From Congeria kusceri (Eukaryota; Mollusca; Bivalvia; Myida; Dreissenidae): 64,000 nt of DNA. Positions 39,701 to 51,700 of this stretch are shown in pieces (position 1 is the first letter of the stretch; every line of letters begins with the position of its first letter). The stretch spans positions 27,002,634-27,066,633 of the forward strand of contig CM051040.1 in the NCBI GenBank assembly GCA_027627225.1, written 5' to 3'. The position numbers and the translations under genes were made by a program. Below the pieces are notes generated by a model. The model had not been told where the DNA came from, searched no databases, and worked only from the letters and a program-made list of their open reading frames with translations.

Positions 39701-42700
39701 GATACCTTAATTTTCAAACCTGTCACAACAGTATGTTCTTCATCTGTACCAGTTCTCAGGTGAGCCATCATTGCCCTCTTGTTGAAAAAGTGGGGGCTAT
39801 ATAGGAATGACGCGTGTTGGTCTGTACTTGGATAAGTCGGTACGTGCCATATTTCGTTTCCCCTCCATAACTTCGTAATGCCTGGAAGGATTTTCATATA
39901 ACTTCAGATTATTATTCTCAATGACCAGACAATGTGTCACCTACATGACGCATGCTTGTCCTTCAGAGGTCAAGGTCACAATTCAAGGTCAAAGGTCAAA
40001 TACTTGTATTTCATTTCCACTCCATAACTTCATAATGCCTAGTAGGATTTTAATATAACTTCATATAATTATTCCTCATGACCAGATGATGCGTACATGA
40101 CCCATGGTTGTAGGTCAAAGGTCAAGGTTACAAGTTAAGGTCAAAGTTTTAATATTTGCATTTTGTTCCTGTCCCTAACTTCTAAATGCCTGGAAGGATT
40201 TCAATATTACTTCAAATTCTTACTCCACATGACTAGACAATGTGTCGTGCACATGTCTCATGCTTATCAGTCAAAGGTCAAGGTCACAATTCAAGGTCAA
40301 ATATATGTGAATCATTTCCGCTTGTTCTGTTCTCTTCATCTTGCATTACAAGCTCATGATTCTTTTATGCAGGTCATTTTCTCATTGATTGCTCTATTAT
40401 ATATATAGCTCATATACATGCATGCTAGCTCAGTTGGTAGAGCGCCGGACTGTCAATCCGGGGTTCATGAGTTCGCTCCCCGTCCCGGCCACATAACTTG
40501 TGTTGGGATGGGTCATGAAATTATTTCTATGGCCATTCTCCCCCTACCTCTGATTCAAGTAGGGCAGTGGTCAGTTACTGGCATAAGTATGTGCACTTAG
40601 TACCATTTAAACACTTAGAGCAGCTAAGCTTGCCCAGGAAAAGTGTGAGTAGCTTAACTGATCGCTGTTATATGACTGAAATACTGTTAAATACAGCAAA
40701 AAATCCAAAGAATCAAACAAAAGAAACAATATAGTACCGCACATGTATTATTGGGCTCTGGCTCTGCATGTTATGGTTTTATTGTTGTCGTTCAATTGTT
40801 GAGTGAGCCGATGATATCCAATAGCTGTTAGCGTAAGTGAGATAGAGTTGATGCCCACGTGTGATTTAACATTTAGTTATTTCTCTCCGCACTTGTATCA
40901 TTTAGCTCCATCCCTGAATGGTCATGGTTGTCATTATCAAATGAAACAAGCGATTTTTATATAAATATAAACGATTTGGCAAGGGGGCTAAGGAAGCCCC
41001 CTTGTGAAATTACTGATTGCAATTTCAAACTTTCTGAAAAAAACAACAACTGATTTTTGATGAATTAGATCGGCAATCGGTTAATAATTACAACCCTGAA
41101 TGGTATGGTTTATTTGTTGAGTCAGCTTGATGTATGTATAGGAGAAAGTGAGATAAAGATATACCCATGTATTATTTAGCTCTGCAGTCAAGTTAGATAG
41201 CTCCGCACGTGTATCATTATAGCTGTCCCTGCATGGTATGGTTTTACTGTCACCAGTTTGCATACAGTTAGTTGAGTCAGCTGATATGCTTGATGTATTG
41301 GAGAAAGTGAGGCCGGGGAAACCCAGTGGTCCCACCATAGAGAGGCAGTCAGTGATATGAATAGCTAATATCTCTGCTCCACACTTATAACAACATGTGG
41401 AAATTAATGTTTTCTAAGCAGGAGTATAGGGAAACTTGGAATGTTAACGGATAACGCATAAATACTGGTGCAGTGTCTGTTGTGTTTGTGTGATTTCGTA
41501 ATGGAGTTTGTGCAGACTGTGTGCATCTGTCCATTTAGCATCGTGTGTCGAGTATAATAAGGAAGTTGTTGCAATGTTTCGATTCAATAATGACCACTAT
41601 TGATACAGATTCTTATGTAATAGGAATTAAAGTCCCAAGTACAGGAGCCTGTATGTTGCAGCAAGACTCCTACAACTGCATGTAAACTCGGTGAAGTTAT
41701 ATTAGGATATCATACATGCTGTTTGGATGTGCAAATCTTCGATAATTTTTCTGTAGACAAAGAACAAAATTATCATTGTTAAACCCATAAACAACGCAAA
41801 AAGAAGTTCTGATTCTGAGCGGAGCATAGTAAAAAGTAGTTCCAATTACAGTTGCAAAAATATATGTCAGATCATGTTAGATTCAAAATAATTTTCGCAT
41901 TGTTGTTTGTCAGCCAATAAACAACTCTTTGTCGTTCTGATGCTAATGTCCTCATGGTTTAATTCCTACGCATCAGAACTCCAAATTGTTGTTTATTATC
42001 CGATAAACAACAATTAATCGAAAATTATTTCTTAATTAAAGAATATGTGTGATTGACACAGGTTCTCACATAAATATAAGGAATTTAAGCTTAGACTACA
42101 GGATTATGTTCCAGATTCACTCCTACAACTGAATATAAACTTGCTGAAAATTGTTTATATTAGGCATATACTGGTACATGTATATAGTTTGGGAGAAAGC
42201 CATTAAATTGGTGAATTAGGCACATTATTGGCTATTTGGGAAACAAATGGACCAAATTGTTGAGACAGTCCTTTCTTAAGACAGTATTTTATGTTTATTA
42301 AAACAGTAGCAAACAAAGAAATATGACAAAAGGGATTAACTAACAAGGGTTTGGTATCTTATGTAGGCAAAAACAAAAGAATTATAATTGAATGACAGTC
42401 ATCAAAATGAGAACTTGTCTGCTGCTCCTCCCATTTGGCATTTGAATGCCAAATTTGACATAAATTATGCTTTAACATTTCTGAATCTGCTCTGAAATGA
42501 TGAATTTTGGTGAAATCTATGAGGGTAGGAGTATTGTAATAATGCCTCACTCAATTTTGTATGAAATCACAAACGTACAATTACTAGCTTGGACTGGATT
42601 GGTAGACTATAGAACTAGAACTTTTATTTAATTGATTAATATGTACGAAATATTACGCTAGTCAGTTGTTCCAAGAGTTTGTATTAGTCGAGTGGCTTGT

Positions 42701-45700
42701 GTGATGACGTATCACACGAGAGGCGGAGCCTCGAGTGTGATACCAAACAACGCAAGCCACAAGACTAATACATACTCTTGGAACAATTGACTAGCTTAAT
42801 ATTCTTTTTATTATATACCACGATAAACTTCAAATGTGCATTTACCTTATTTGATTTGATTAAAAACTACAATAATGACTAATCATTGTAGGTATAGATT
42901 ATATTTGTTTACATAACTCTATGATGCCGTCATTAAAAAAGTAGTCCGGCTAGTATGGTAATACGGGATGGGAAAAATAGCGAGTAGCATAATACGGGAT
43001 TTTGTTTCCGACGACATGTATTTTACCGATTGTTACAGCATGTATTTTGATAAGATTTTAAACAGGTATATAATAAATAGGTGTAAGATGTCATTGACTC
43101 TATATTGTTTTAGTAGATAACATTGTTTGACTATCGGTTAATCAAGCGTTTTTGTCATTGTCAGTTGAAATCCGCCCTCCACTTTGCTTATAATCCACCG
43201 CCCATCATGTCATTGGAAGTCAAAATCCTCCCCCCTCCACTTTGCTTATAATCCACCCCCATCGTGTCATTGTAAGTCAAAATCCCCCCCCCCCCCCTCC
43301 ACTTTGCTTATAATCCACCCCCATCATTTTTGGTTCAGAAGACTTAATACAGGTACCGAATTTATTGATAGAACTATGACTAGCATTTCATGTCCTTAGT
43401 ATGTAATCAGCATCGGTATTGAACCGGTTCATGGTTAACGATATCAGACCCTATGGTTAACGATATCAGACCCTAGTTGTATGGCTACCTACAATGTCGT
43501 AGATCTGCATGGTGATCATTGGAATCAATATTTATCAAGTTCATAAAAAAAATGTATATGTGTATCCTGATAATGATGAATGTCCTGACTATCTGTTTCT
43601 CCCGGAGTGTTTGACACAGCTATAATTGTTTTTACTCTTGAGATAATAGGTCAGACATATTAATGGGACTGAGTGTACGAATAAGTTATTTCCTTAAGTT
43701 ATAACTTTCGGCAATATCAATGATATTATGTTATAGAAATGGGCAATACAATGGAATCTGTAGAGCAAAGTCGGGTAATTTCGACACTTTAAGCTTCGTT
43801 AGCTCATTACTAAACTGTATGTCGAAATTGCCCGCATCGCTTTACCCAAGACAGATCAACCATGATAAAAGAAGTATTCCGTGTGGAGGTACGTTATAAA
43901 ACACTACCGTATAGTAGGAGATCAGGTCAGATAACACTATGCACTAAGGAGGGTAATTTCGGCACAACGCGGCTAATTTCGACACTTGATTTCTGCCTAT
44001 GTTTTAAATGCAAATCTAAATACGTGTGAGATAATATTCTTACTGCATTGATGAATAGCGGTCTATATGTATAATTCTAACGTTAAACAGCAATAATATT
44101 TTAATTAACTTCTTAACTGCATTGATGAATAGTGGTCTATATGTATAATTCTAACGTTAAACAGCAATAATATTTTAATTAACTTCTTAACTGCATTGAT
44201 GAATAGCGGTCTATATGTATAATTCTAACGTTAAACAGCAATAATATTTTAATTAACTTCTTAACTGCATTGATGAATAGCGGTCTATATGTATAATTCT
44301 AACGTTAAACAGCAATAATATTTTAATTAACTTCTTAACTGCATTGATGAATAGCGGTCTATATGTATAATTCTAACGTTAAACTGCAATAATATTTTAA
44401 TTAACTTCTTAACTGCATTGATGAATAGCGGTCTATATGTATAATTCTAACGTCAAACAGCAATAATATTTTAATTAACTTCTTAACTGCATTGATGAAT
44501 AGCGGTCTATATGTATAATTCTAACGTTAAACAGCAATAATATTTTAATTAACTTCTTAAAATAGGTAAAAAAGTTGGTAATCTCGCTTACATGTATTTG
44601 TAACATGATGAACACTTATCGTTATGAATAAATAACAAGTAAGATTGTGTTTGTATTAATTTGCCATGCGAACTTGGTTTTTATTTGCTTAAATGCCGAA
44701 TAAGAAGTATACGTTGCATTTGAACTTACAAACAGAACATGCACACGGATGTACGGCATTAAGTCAAATGCAGACACACAATTAAAGGTAGCGTATAACC
44801 ATTTTGTAATAACACCCCAACCGTGTTAATTACATGCAACTTCCACAAATGAAAGGGTAATTTTCAATTTGCTCAAACGGGATTTCGAATAGAATAGCGT
44901 CCCCGGTGCATGTGATATGCCATTTCCTTGGGCATTTGGTGCAGGCCACCCACTCATTCCGATCACCGTCATCGGTCCCGCAACCTGGGCACTGCTTCTC
45001 CTCCATGACGTCATCGTCGCTCTCAGCGAAAGTGACGTCTCTGTCCGAGTCAGAAGAGGATGATGAGTTAGCGCGTCTCTTCTTCTGTGAATTCGTTAAC
45101 TCTTTGAGACGTTTAGCCTCCTGTTTCTTCTTCTTCTCCTCTTCATGAACCTTACGTTTTCTCTCCATTTCCTCTGCTTTCTCCTTTTTACGTTGCTCTC
45201 GCTCTTCTTTACGTTTCTTCTTAGCTTCTTCCTCGGCAATTTTACCTTGCTCACGGTCTTTTAACATCTTCAATGCGGCAGTACCTGACAGTGCTTTTGG
45301 AAGCTTATTGCGAAGCCGTTTAGCCGATGGTTTCGCCTTTATTTCAGGAACCCTTAGCAGTGAGAATGACTCAGAAACTCGACTTTCTCTGTCTGTTTGC
45401 ACAATCTTAACCAATGGAGTTGTACGCATCTCTTCATTTCCGGTCGGAGACGGCAACGCATTGGTGGACGGTAAGACGTCTGCACTGTGTGGAGACGCAG
45501 TTGGTAGCCCATGTCGGTCACCGCACTCGGTGACACAGGTCGACGCCTCTCCTGCTGCGTCGCTGCCATTGCTGTTTTCTGAGAGGCCGACAGGAGCATA
45601 TATAACTGTGCTCACGTCACTATCACCGCGTTCCATTTCACGGGTCTCTGACTTTCCTAAAGAGTCGCCACCCTCGTCGTTACCTGCGACAATGACAGTG

Positions 45701-48700
45701 GCAGTGGCAGAGACGTGTATCTCTGATGGATGCAGCTTTGACTTATCAACTTTGTCAGGATTTAGTGGGAACAGTCCGCAACGTTGGAACCCATGGATGG
45801 CGTTCTCAATCTTTGTGACATCTTCCCAGCATTTTCGGAAAACTCCTGGAAATTGCCTTTTAGTGAAACTTTGGCCTAAATGTTCTGTAAGCCAATATTT
45901 CACCTGACGTTTCCATGCCGATTTCAATGGCCCGAAGAAGCCAACATCGCACGGTTGTAGCACGTGAGTGGCGTTTTCAAGAAGACAGTAGAGGATGATT
46001 TGGTTGTCATGGCAATACTGCGCCGCATCGAGGCTCATATGTGTAGAGTGTCCATCTACGAAGAGAATAACAGGCCTGGTTATCTGCTTTTGATGTATAA
46101 ACTCATTCAGATGGGTTAAAAATGCCACAAACAGCGGACTGTCCATCCAACCATTTTCGGACAGGCCATAAATCGCCGAAAGAAACTCATCAATGCCCGT
46201 GTCCCTGTAGCGCTCACCAGGGTAGACAATCAACGGCGGTACATAGTCGCCACAGGTATTAAAACATGCCATCACCGTGATTTGTTGCTTGTTACTCGTT
46301 GTAACCTAGTACACATGGCGAACTCCCTTTTCAGCAAGTACCCTGCCGGTATTGACGCACAACGGAAACCCGCTTTCGTCGGCGTTGAAGAACCTCCTTG
46401 GGTCGCCAAGAAGATTTTCCCAATCGTCCACTTCTGCTTTAAGAAATGTATTAAGATTCTCAAACCACTTGTCTATCATGCCCTGGTTAATAAGTGCGCG
46501 CTGGTGGCCAAGAGTTGAGGCAGTGCGCTCCGAGATGTCGGGATGTCGTTTACGAAAAGCGCTAAACCAATCCTTGCCCGGAAGATTATTTTTGAACGGA
46601 TTAGCCCTACCGTCATGATCAAGGATTTTCTTCACCTCTACGAGCAGTTCGTGGCGCTTGAGTGGGTACCCTATTCTCGCGCAATGCTTACAATAATCTA
46701 CAAGCACCTGCTTCAGCCCTGGTAAGAACGGTTGCTCGGCCTGGAGTGGACCCTAGTGGTGACTTTCCAGAGAGTTTATCTATCAAAGTTGTACGCAGTA
46801 TACCAAACGTTTCAGCAGCTTTTTTCTTTGGCATTCCATTTTCTACTAGTTTTATTGCTGCTTCTAATTTTGAAGGTGAATATTGCCGATATTTCGATTT
46901 TGCTGATAGTTGCCGTGACATCGTGCTGAAATAGAACAATGAAAAAAAAATAGCTTAATTAGATAGTGCATGGGTGTGTGGAGCTATTTGCAACATAAAT
47001 TTTGTTAAATTACACGTTCATGTTTATCGTGCGAAAGTTAATAAAAACAAATGATAAAGTGTCGAAGTTACCCGACACTTCGAAATTGTATAGGGTAACT
47101 TCGACACCTATAAATCATGGTTTTAAAATGCATGAAAACGTTAACACATAGAGCATGAAGAATGCTAAACACAACATATTTCAATAAATTGCTTAAAGAT
47201 CGAATGTATCGAAAAATTTCAAAGGGACGTTACTGCGACTGAACTTCACCCTTGTTATCCGATTGCATAACGAAGAGATTAGTCGAGAAAAGTTTATATA
47301 CGTTACCTTAAGTGACTCACCTTTTTGGTAAACAGCGAGATGCTTGATCGACCAAGATGATACTGTGACATCATACAGTAACATACGTCATCATTTTGTG
47401 ACGAAATCACTCGCATAATGGAATATTGAAGTAAATGTTTACGATAAAAGAAAAAAGTGTCGGAATTAGACGACTGTCGAAATTTCCCGACTTTGCGCTA
47501 TCAAATCAAGTATAAATAATTTACGATGTTATGAGATTTTCAATAAAAATAAATCAACAGAATAATACCTGAAAACTGACAAATCCAAGTGGGTATCAAA
47601 CTCATGATGTAGGAGTAATAAGAACAAATGACTGTTGACAGCGCAGTATCCACCTGGCTTCTGTGCAACTCAGCCTTGGTAGAATATAACTATGGTTATA
47701 TTAGAAATTTACCTTTCAGATAAAATACGATTTTGCAAATGAAATCAGTGATTTTTAATTAAAAAATTGGTCATTGGGTATTTTGGTTACATTGAGAAAG
47801 TGTTGATGTTTTTGCAGGCTTCAAGCTTGCTTTTGGTACCCTTTTTGGGGGGTGGGGGGCGTAGTGGGGTTACTGATGGAACTGCAGAAATTAAATTGTT
47901 TCAGTCATATTAAATATAACATTTTTAATCTTCCTGTATAAATTATATTCCAAAAAGGAAACCTAGAGCTGAAATAAGCTGTCAGCCATACATATAATTA
48001 AATGTAAAGGTTTCATTTGATCTGATACCAGGTTGGTATTGTGAGTCATATAATATCCATCTATGGATCGTTTCACATGGTTATATCAAGTGTCCATCTC
48101 ATTGTGTTACAAATGTACAGACAGGTCAAAGTCCACTCTGTAAACAATAATGAAAATACAGTCTGTTACTGTAAATATAATACAGGGTGTGGAAATATTA
48201 AAATTATTCACTTGTCTGTGGACCTGTTCATTGCATAAATCAACTTAACCGCAAAAGAATGTCACTTTTCCAAATAAAAATATAGTTTCTCTTCCTGGTG
48301 TTCCTTATGTAATGTGTCATCAAATTAAAACTAAATTACAATTTGTTAATGTTGTACAAATATATGATTATAATATAATAATAAACTCCCAACTTTTACA
48401 TCATTTTCACACCCTGATATTGTACTTGTCCACGGACAACTTGACATGAAAAATTTACTTGTCCGATGTTAAAATTACCCGTGTCGGACAAGTCGGGCAT
48501 GGGATTTCCACACCCCTGTATAATACAACATGGAAAGATCCAGGAAAGAACATGCTCCTTTCCCCCACCCCCCAGTAACTTGAGAAATTTAATTAAAATG
48601 TTTTACAAATATTCAATGGCTACTGATGAGACCTGGTCGTATGACTACGAAATTTTTTTAATGTAATCTTAGTAATAATCTTACATATTAAGGCCATCCG

Positions 48701-51700
48701 TAAACAAAAATGGTTTGCTTGCGGTAACGTGACCGACTCACAATATTGGGCCTGACTCAGAAGTTTTTATGGGCGTCCGTGAAGCAAATTTTGTTTTTTC
48801 TATTTTGTTCGTAATTTATACATAACGTTTTATATTAACTTAACACTGCATTTTAATAACCTTGCAATAATATTTCCAATTTACGCCAAGAACTGGCATA
48901 CACTAAGCAATTTGTTTTGCTCTTGTATTTTGTGTTTAGACAATTTGGTCCATGTCTAATGGTAGTCTACATTTGTTCCCACCCAAAAAATAAATCAATC
49001 AATAAATAAAAATCGACCTACCTACCCACCTTGAAAATTCTGGGTTACGTTACCGCAAACAAACAATTTTTTAAGGATGGCCTAACCAATGAAAATCAAT
49101 GCTGGTAAATAACAAGCATTTTCATTGGTCAATAATTTAATTTGAGACTGAGTTTGAATTTAAAGTGTTTGTTGTTAAACAATGTAAGTAGAAGTAAAAA
49201 AACTGGGTTTAGCAAATAATTAGAAAATCAAAGAACTGTCCAGGCCTCATGACTACAAATATTCTTCAGTTTAATCTTAGTCTTAATCTTAAATATTAAA
49301 CCAATAGAAATCAAAACTCAAATGCAACAAGCATACGGTTAACCAGTACTTAGTGCAAAAACCTATGCCAGTAACTGACAACTGCCCAGAGTTAGGGGTA
49401 GAATGGACATAGAAATAATTTCATATCCAATCCCCACACAAGTTATGTGGCCGGGCTGGGGAGTGAACTCAGGATCCCCGGATTGACAGTCCAGTGCTCT
49501 GCGAACTGAGCCAGCCCGGCTACTCATACAATGAAATAAATGTCTCCAGTTTTAGCAAACTAAACTAGCAAAAATTATTTTAAGAAAACAACATAAAAGA
49601 AAAGAATAACAAAATGGCAAAAAAATTCAGCAAAAGTGTTTTTGCTCTAATAAGAATGGATATGGATTTTGTATGTAAGGTAATATATATTAATTGGTGC
49701 GAAAATTAAACCACCATCTATATGTACTGAGGTTGGACCATAAAGGTGGCTTTGATAAAAAGTGGTGCATTTAAGAAATAAATTAGTCCATCACACTCCA
49801 CCTTTGCCTTTGGAAAGTTTTAGTCCATGAACAAATCTTCAAAGGTATACACTAGTAGGGAAATACTGTTTTGGTATAAAAGCGATACGCATACTGGTTA
49901 TAAAAAATACAGCTTTATGGAAAAAATGTTGAGTAGTATGAGTGGTGATATTCATTGCTATATATATATATATTTTGCTTTGTAATGCTTACAAAATAAA
50001 AAAATACTGCCTTAGAAGTGTTAATTATTTGGGCAAAAAATAAAGTGTAGGATTTAAATGTGTGTTGGATAAATCTATTCCTGTATTTAGTCAGTGTTAA
50101 TGAGTTAAGGGTTTAAAGAAAGACTGTGCTAATTCATATATGTTTGAAAAGTGCAAAGTAAAACAAAAGTATAAAAAAGTTTGAAAGACAATAATTATAA
50201 CAGGAACATGTCATTATAAAGTGGTTTATTTTCAATTGCTAGAGGTTCATAGTAAAATACTGGTAATGCCTAGTTTACATTTGGGCTAAGATGCATCTAC
50301 AGCGCCTGCAAACTTCCCGTAACTCCCTTTCGGTGAGGCCTCCTTGAGGAAACCGTGCGATTTTCGTACGATATTGTACAATTTTACAATTTCTACAATT
50401 TTGTTTAACTGAAAGGTATACACATTTTTGAAAATCGTAAGCCTGTATCCCGTACACTTATCGTAGGTGGCACCGAACGACTTCTGCACGGTTTATACCT
50501 CAGTACAGATGCTGCACGGGCTCCGTACAATTTCCGTGAGAAGCTTGCATGGACTGCAGGGCAGCCGCAGGGAAATCCCACGGCCTCCCTGCAGTCTGTA
50601 TGGATTTGCATTACTGTGCCCCTGAACGTCAGTTAAAAAAATCATATGCTGATGGTATATAGAAAATACTAGGTTAGTGTTAAATGAAGCTGAGTTTGTT
50701 TAGAGAGGCTTAGAAAACATGAAACACGACCATTGGCGATTGGTTAGCGTTTTTGTGCAGAGCAAATAAACTTTATTCAACGCTTAACTAGTTTTCAATT
50801 TTTCTCATCATTTTCTGTCTTTATTTTGAAAATTAACGAAAGAAAACACACACAATGTTATGAAAAACATAAAATGACATCATGAAAATCATAAAACGAC
50901 GTCATTAGACTGCGCGTGGCTGATTTATCACCACAGTGTTCAAATGAATCAAAGTTTATTCTATGGGATGTTATTTTGTCAATGCGCGCTTGATAATGGG
51001 ATAAACAATGTAATCAAAAACACCGTAACCACCTATGCTGCCTAAAAATCGTACAGAAAATCGTAGACAATTTTATTGTACGGCAACCAGGGGAAATGTA
51101 AACCAGGCATAACTTGTCTTGAATGAAGCCTCTGATCACAGTTTTATTCTAGAGTCCTATTTTATATGCAAATGCAGTGATATAGACAATAAGGAATTTA
51201 TGTGGACATAAACGTTTATCAGGCAGTTTTGTAACTTGAACTTCTTTGCTAAACTGGGTTACATTTCGGATGCTAAACTGTTTATTAGAATTGACTTTAT
51301 TGAGAAGTATTTTAATGAAAAATGTTCATGAGACTAATTTTTACCAATGGAGAGTTGAATAATTTGAATTCTGCTTTGTGAAAAATTGTAACTGAGGCAT
51401 TGATACTTTGATAAGGTTGTTTTCTGGTTAGAGGCATAAATAGCCGTAATTTATGGTAAGAAAGTGTACATGATACATGGTGTTTTACTGTACATTCTTT
51501 TTTGTTTTTTTTAGTCCCCTTCCAGTGTTATAGGTTTGCCCTCTGTCCGTCCCTCTGTCACTCCGTCCGTCCGCAATTTTTTTTTCCTGCGATAACTCAA
51601 AAAGTACTGAAGATGCTTCGATGAAACTTGGTATACATATAAACGGCAATCTGAGTATTATGCACGACCTTTTCTTTTTTACCAGAGGTCACAGGTCACG

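Larger units (their letters stand above)
43763..47498. mobile_element. pogo/Tigger-like (CENP-B class) DNA transposon, 3.7 kb, TA target site
   Basis: Left end gagcaaagtcgggtaatttc, right end gaaatttcccgactttgcgc: inverted repeats of about 24 bp with few mismatches, flanked by TA at 43761-43762 and 47499-47500. Subterminal copies of 'gggtaatttcgacac'-type motifs occur on both sides (43831, 43950, 43975; 47065, 47085, 47455). It contains a decayed minus-strand transposase and a 74-bp tandem array. Confidence 0.9.

Noticed and set aside
45308..45907. 199-codon + frame opposite the pogo-like transposase
   Set aside because: Shadow of the minus-strand transposase; no recognisable domain.
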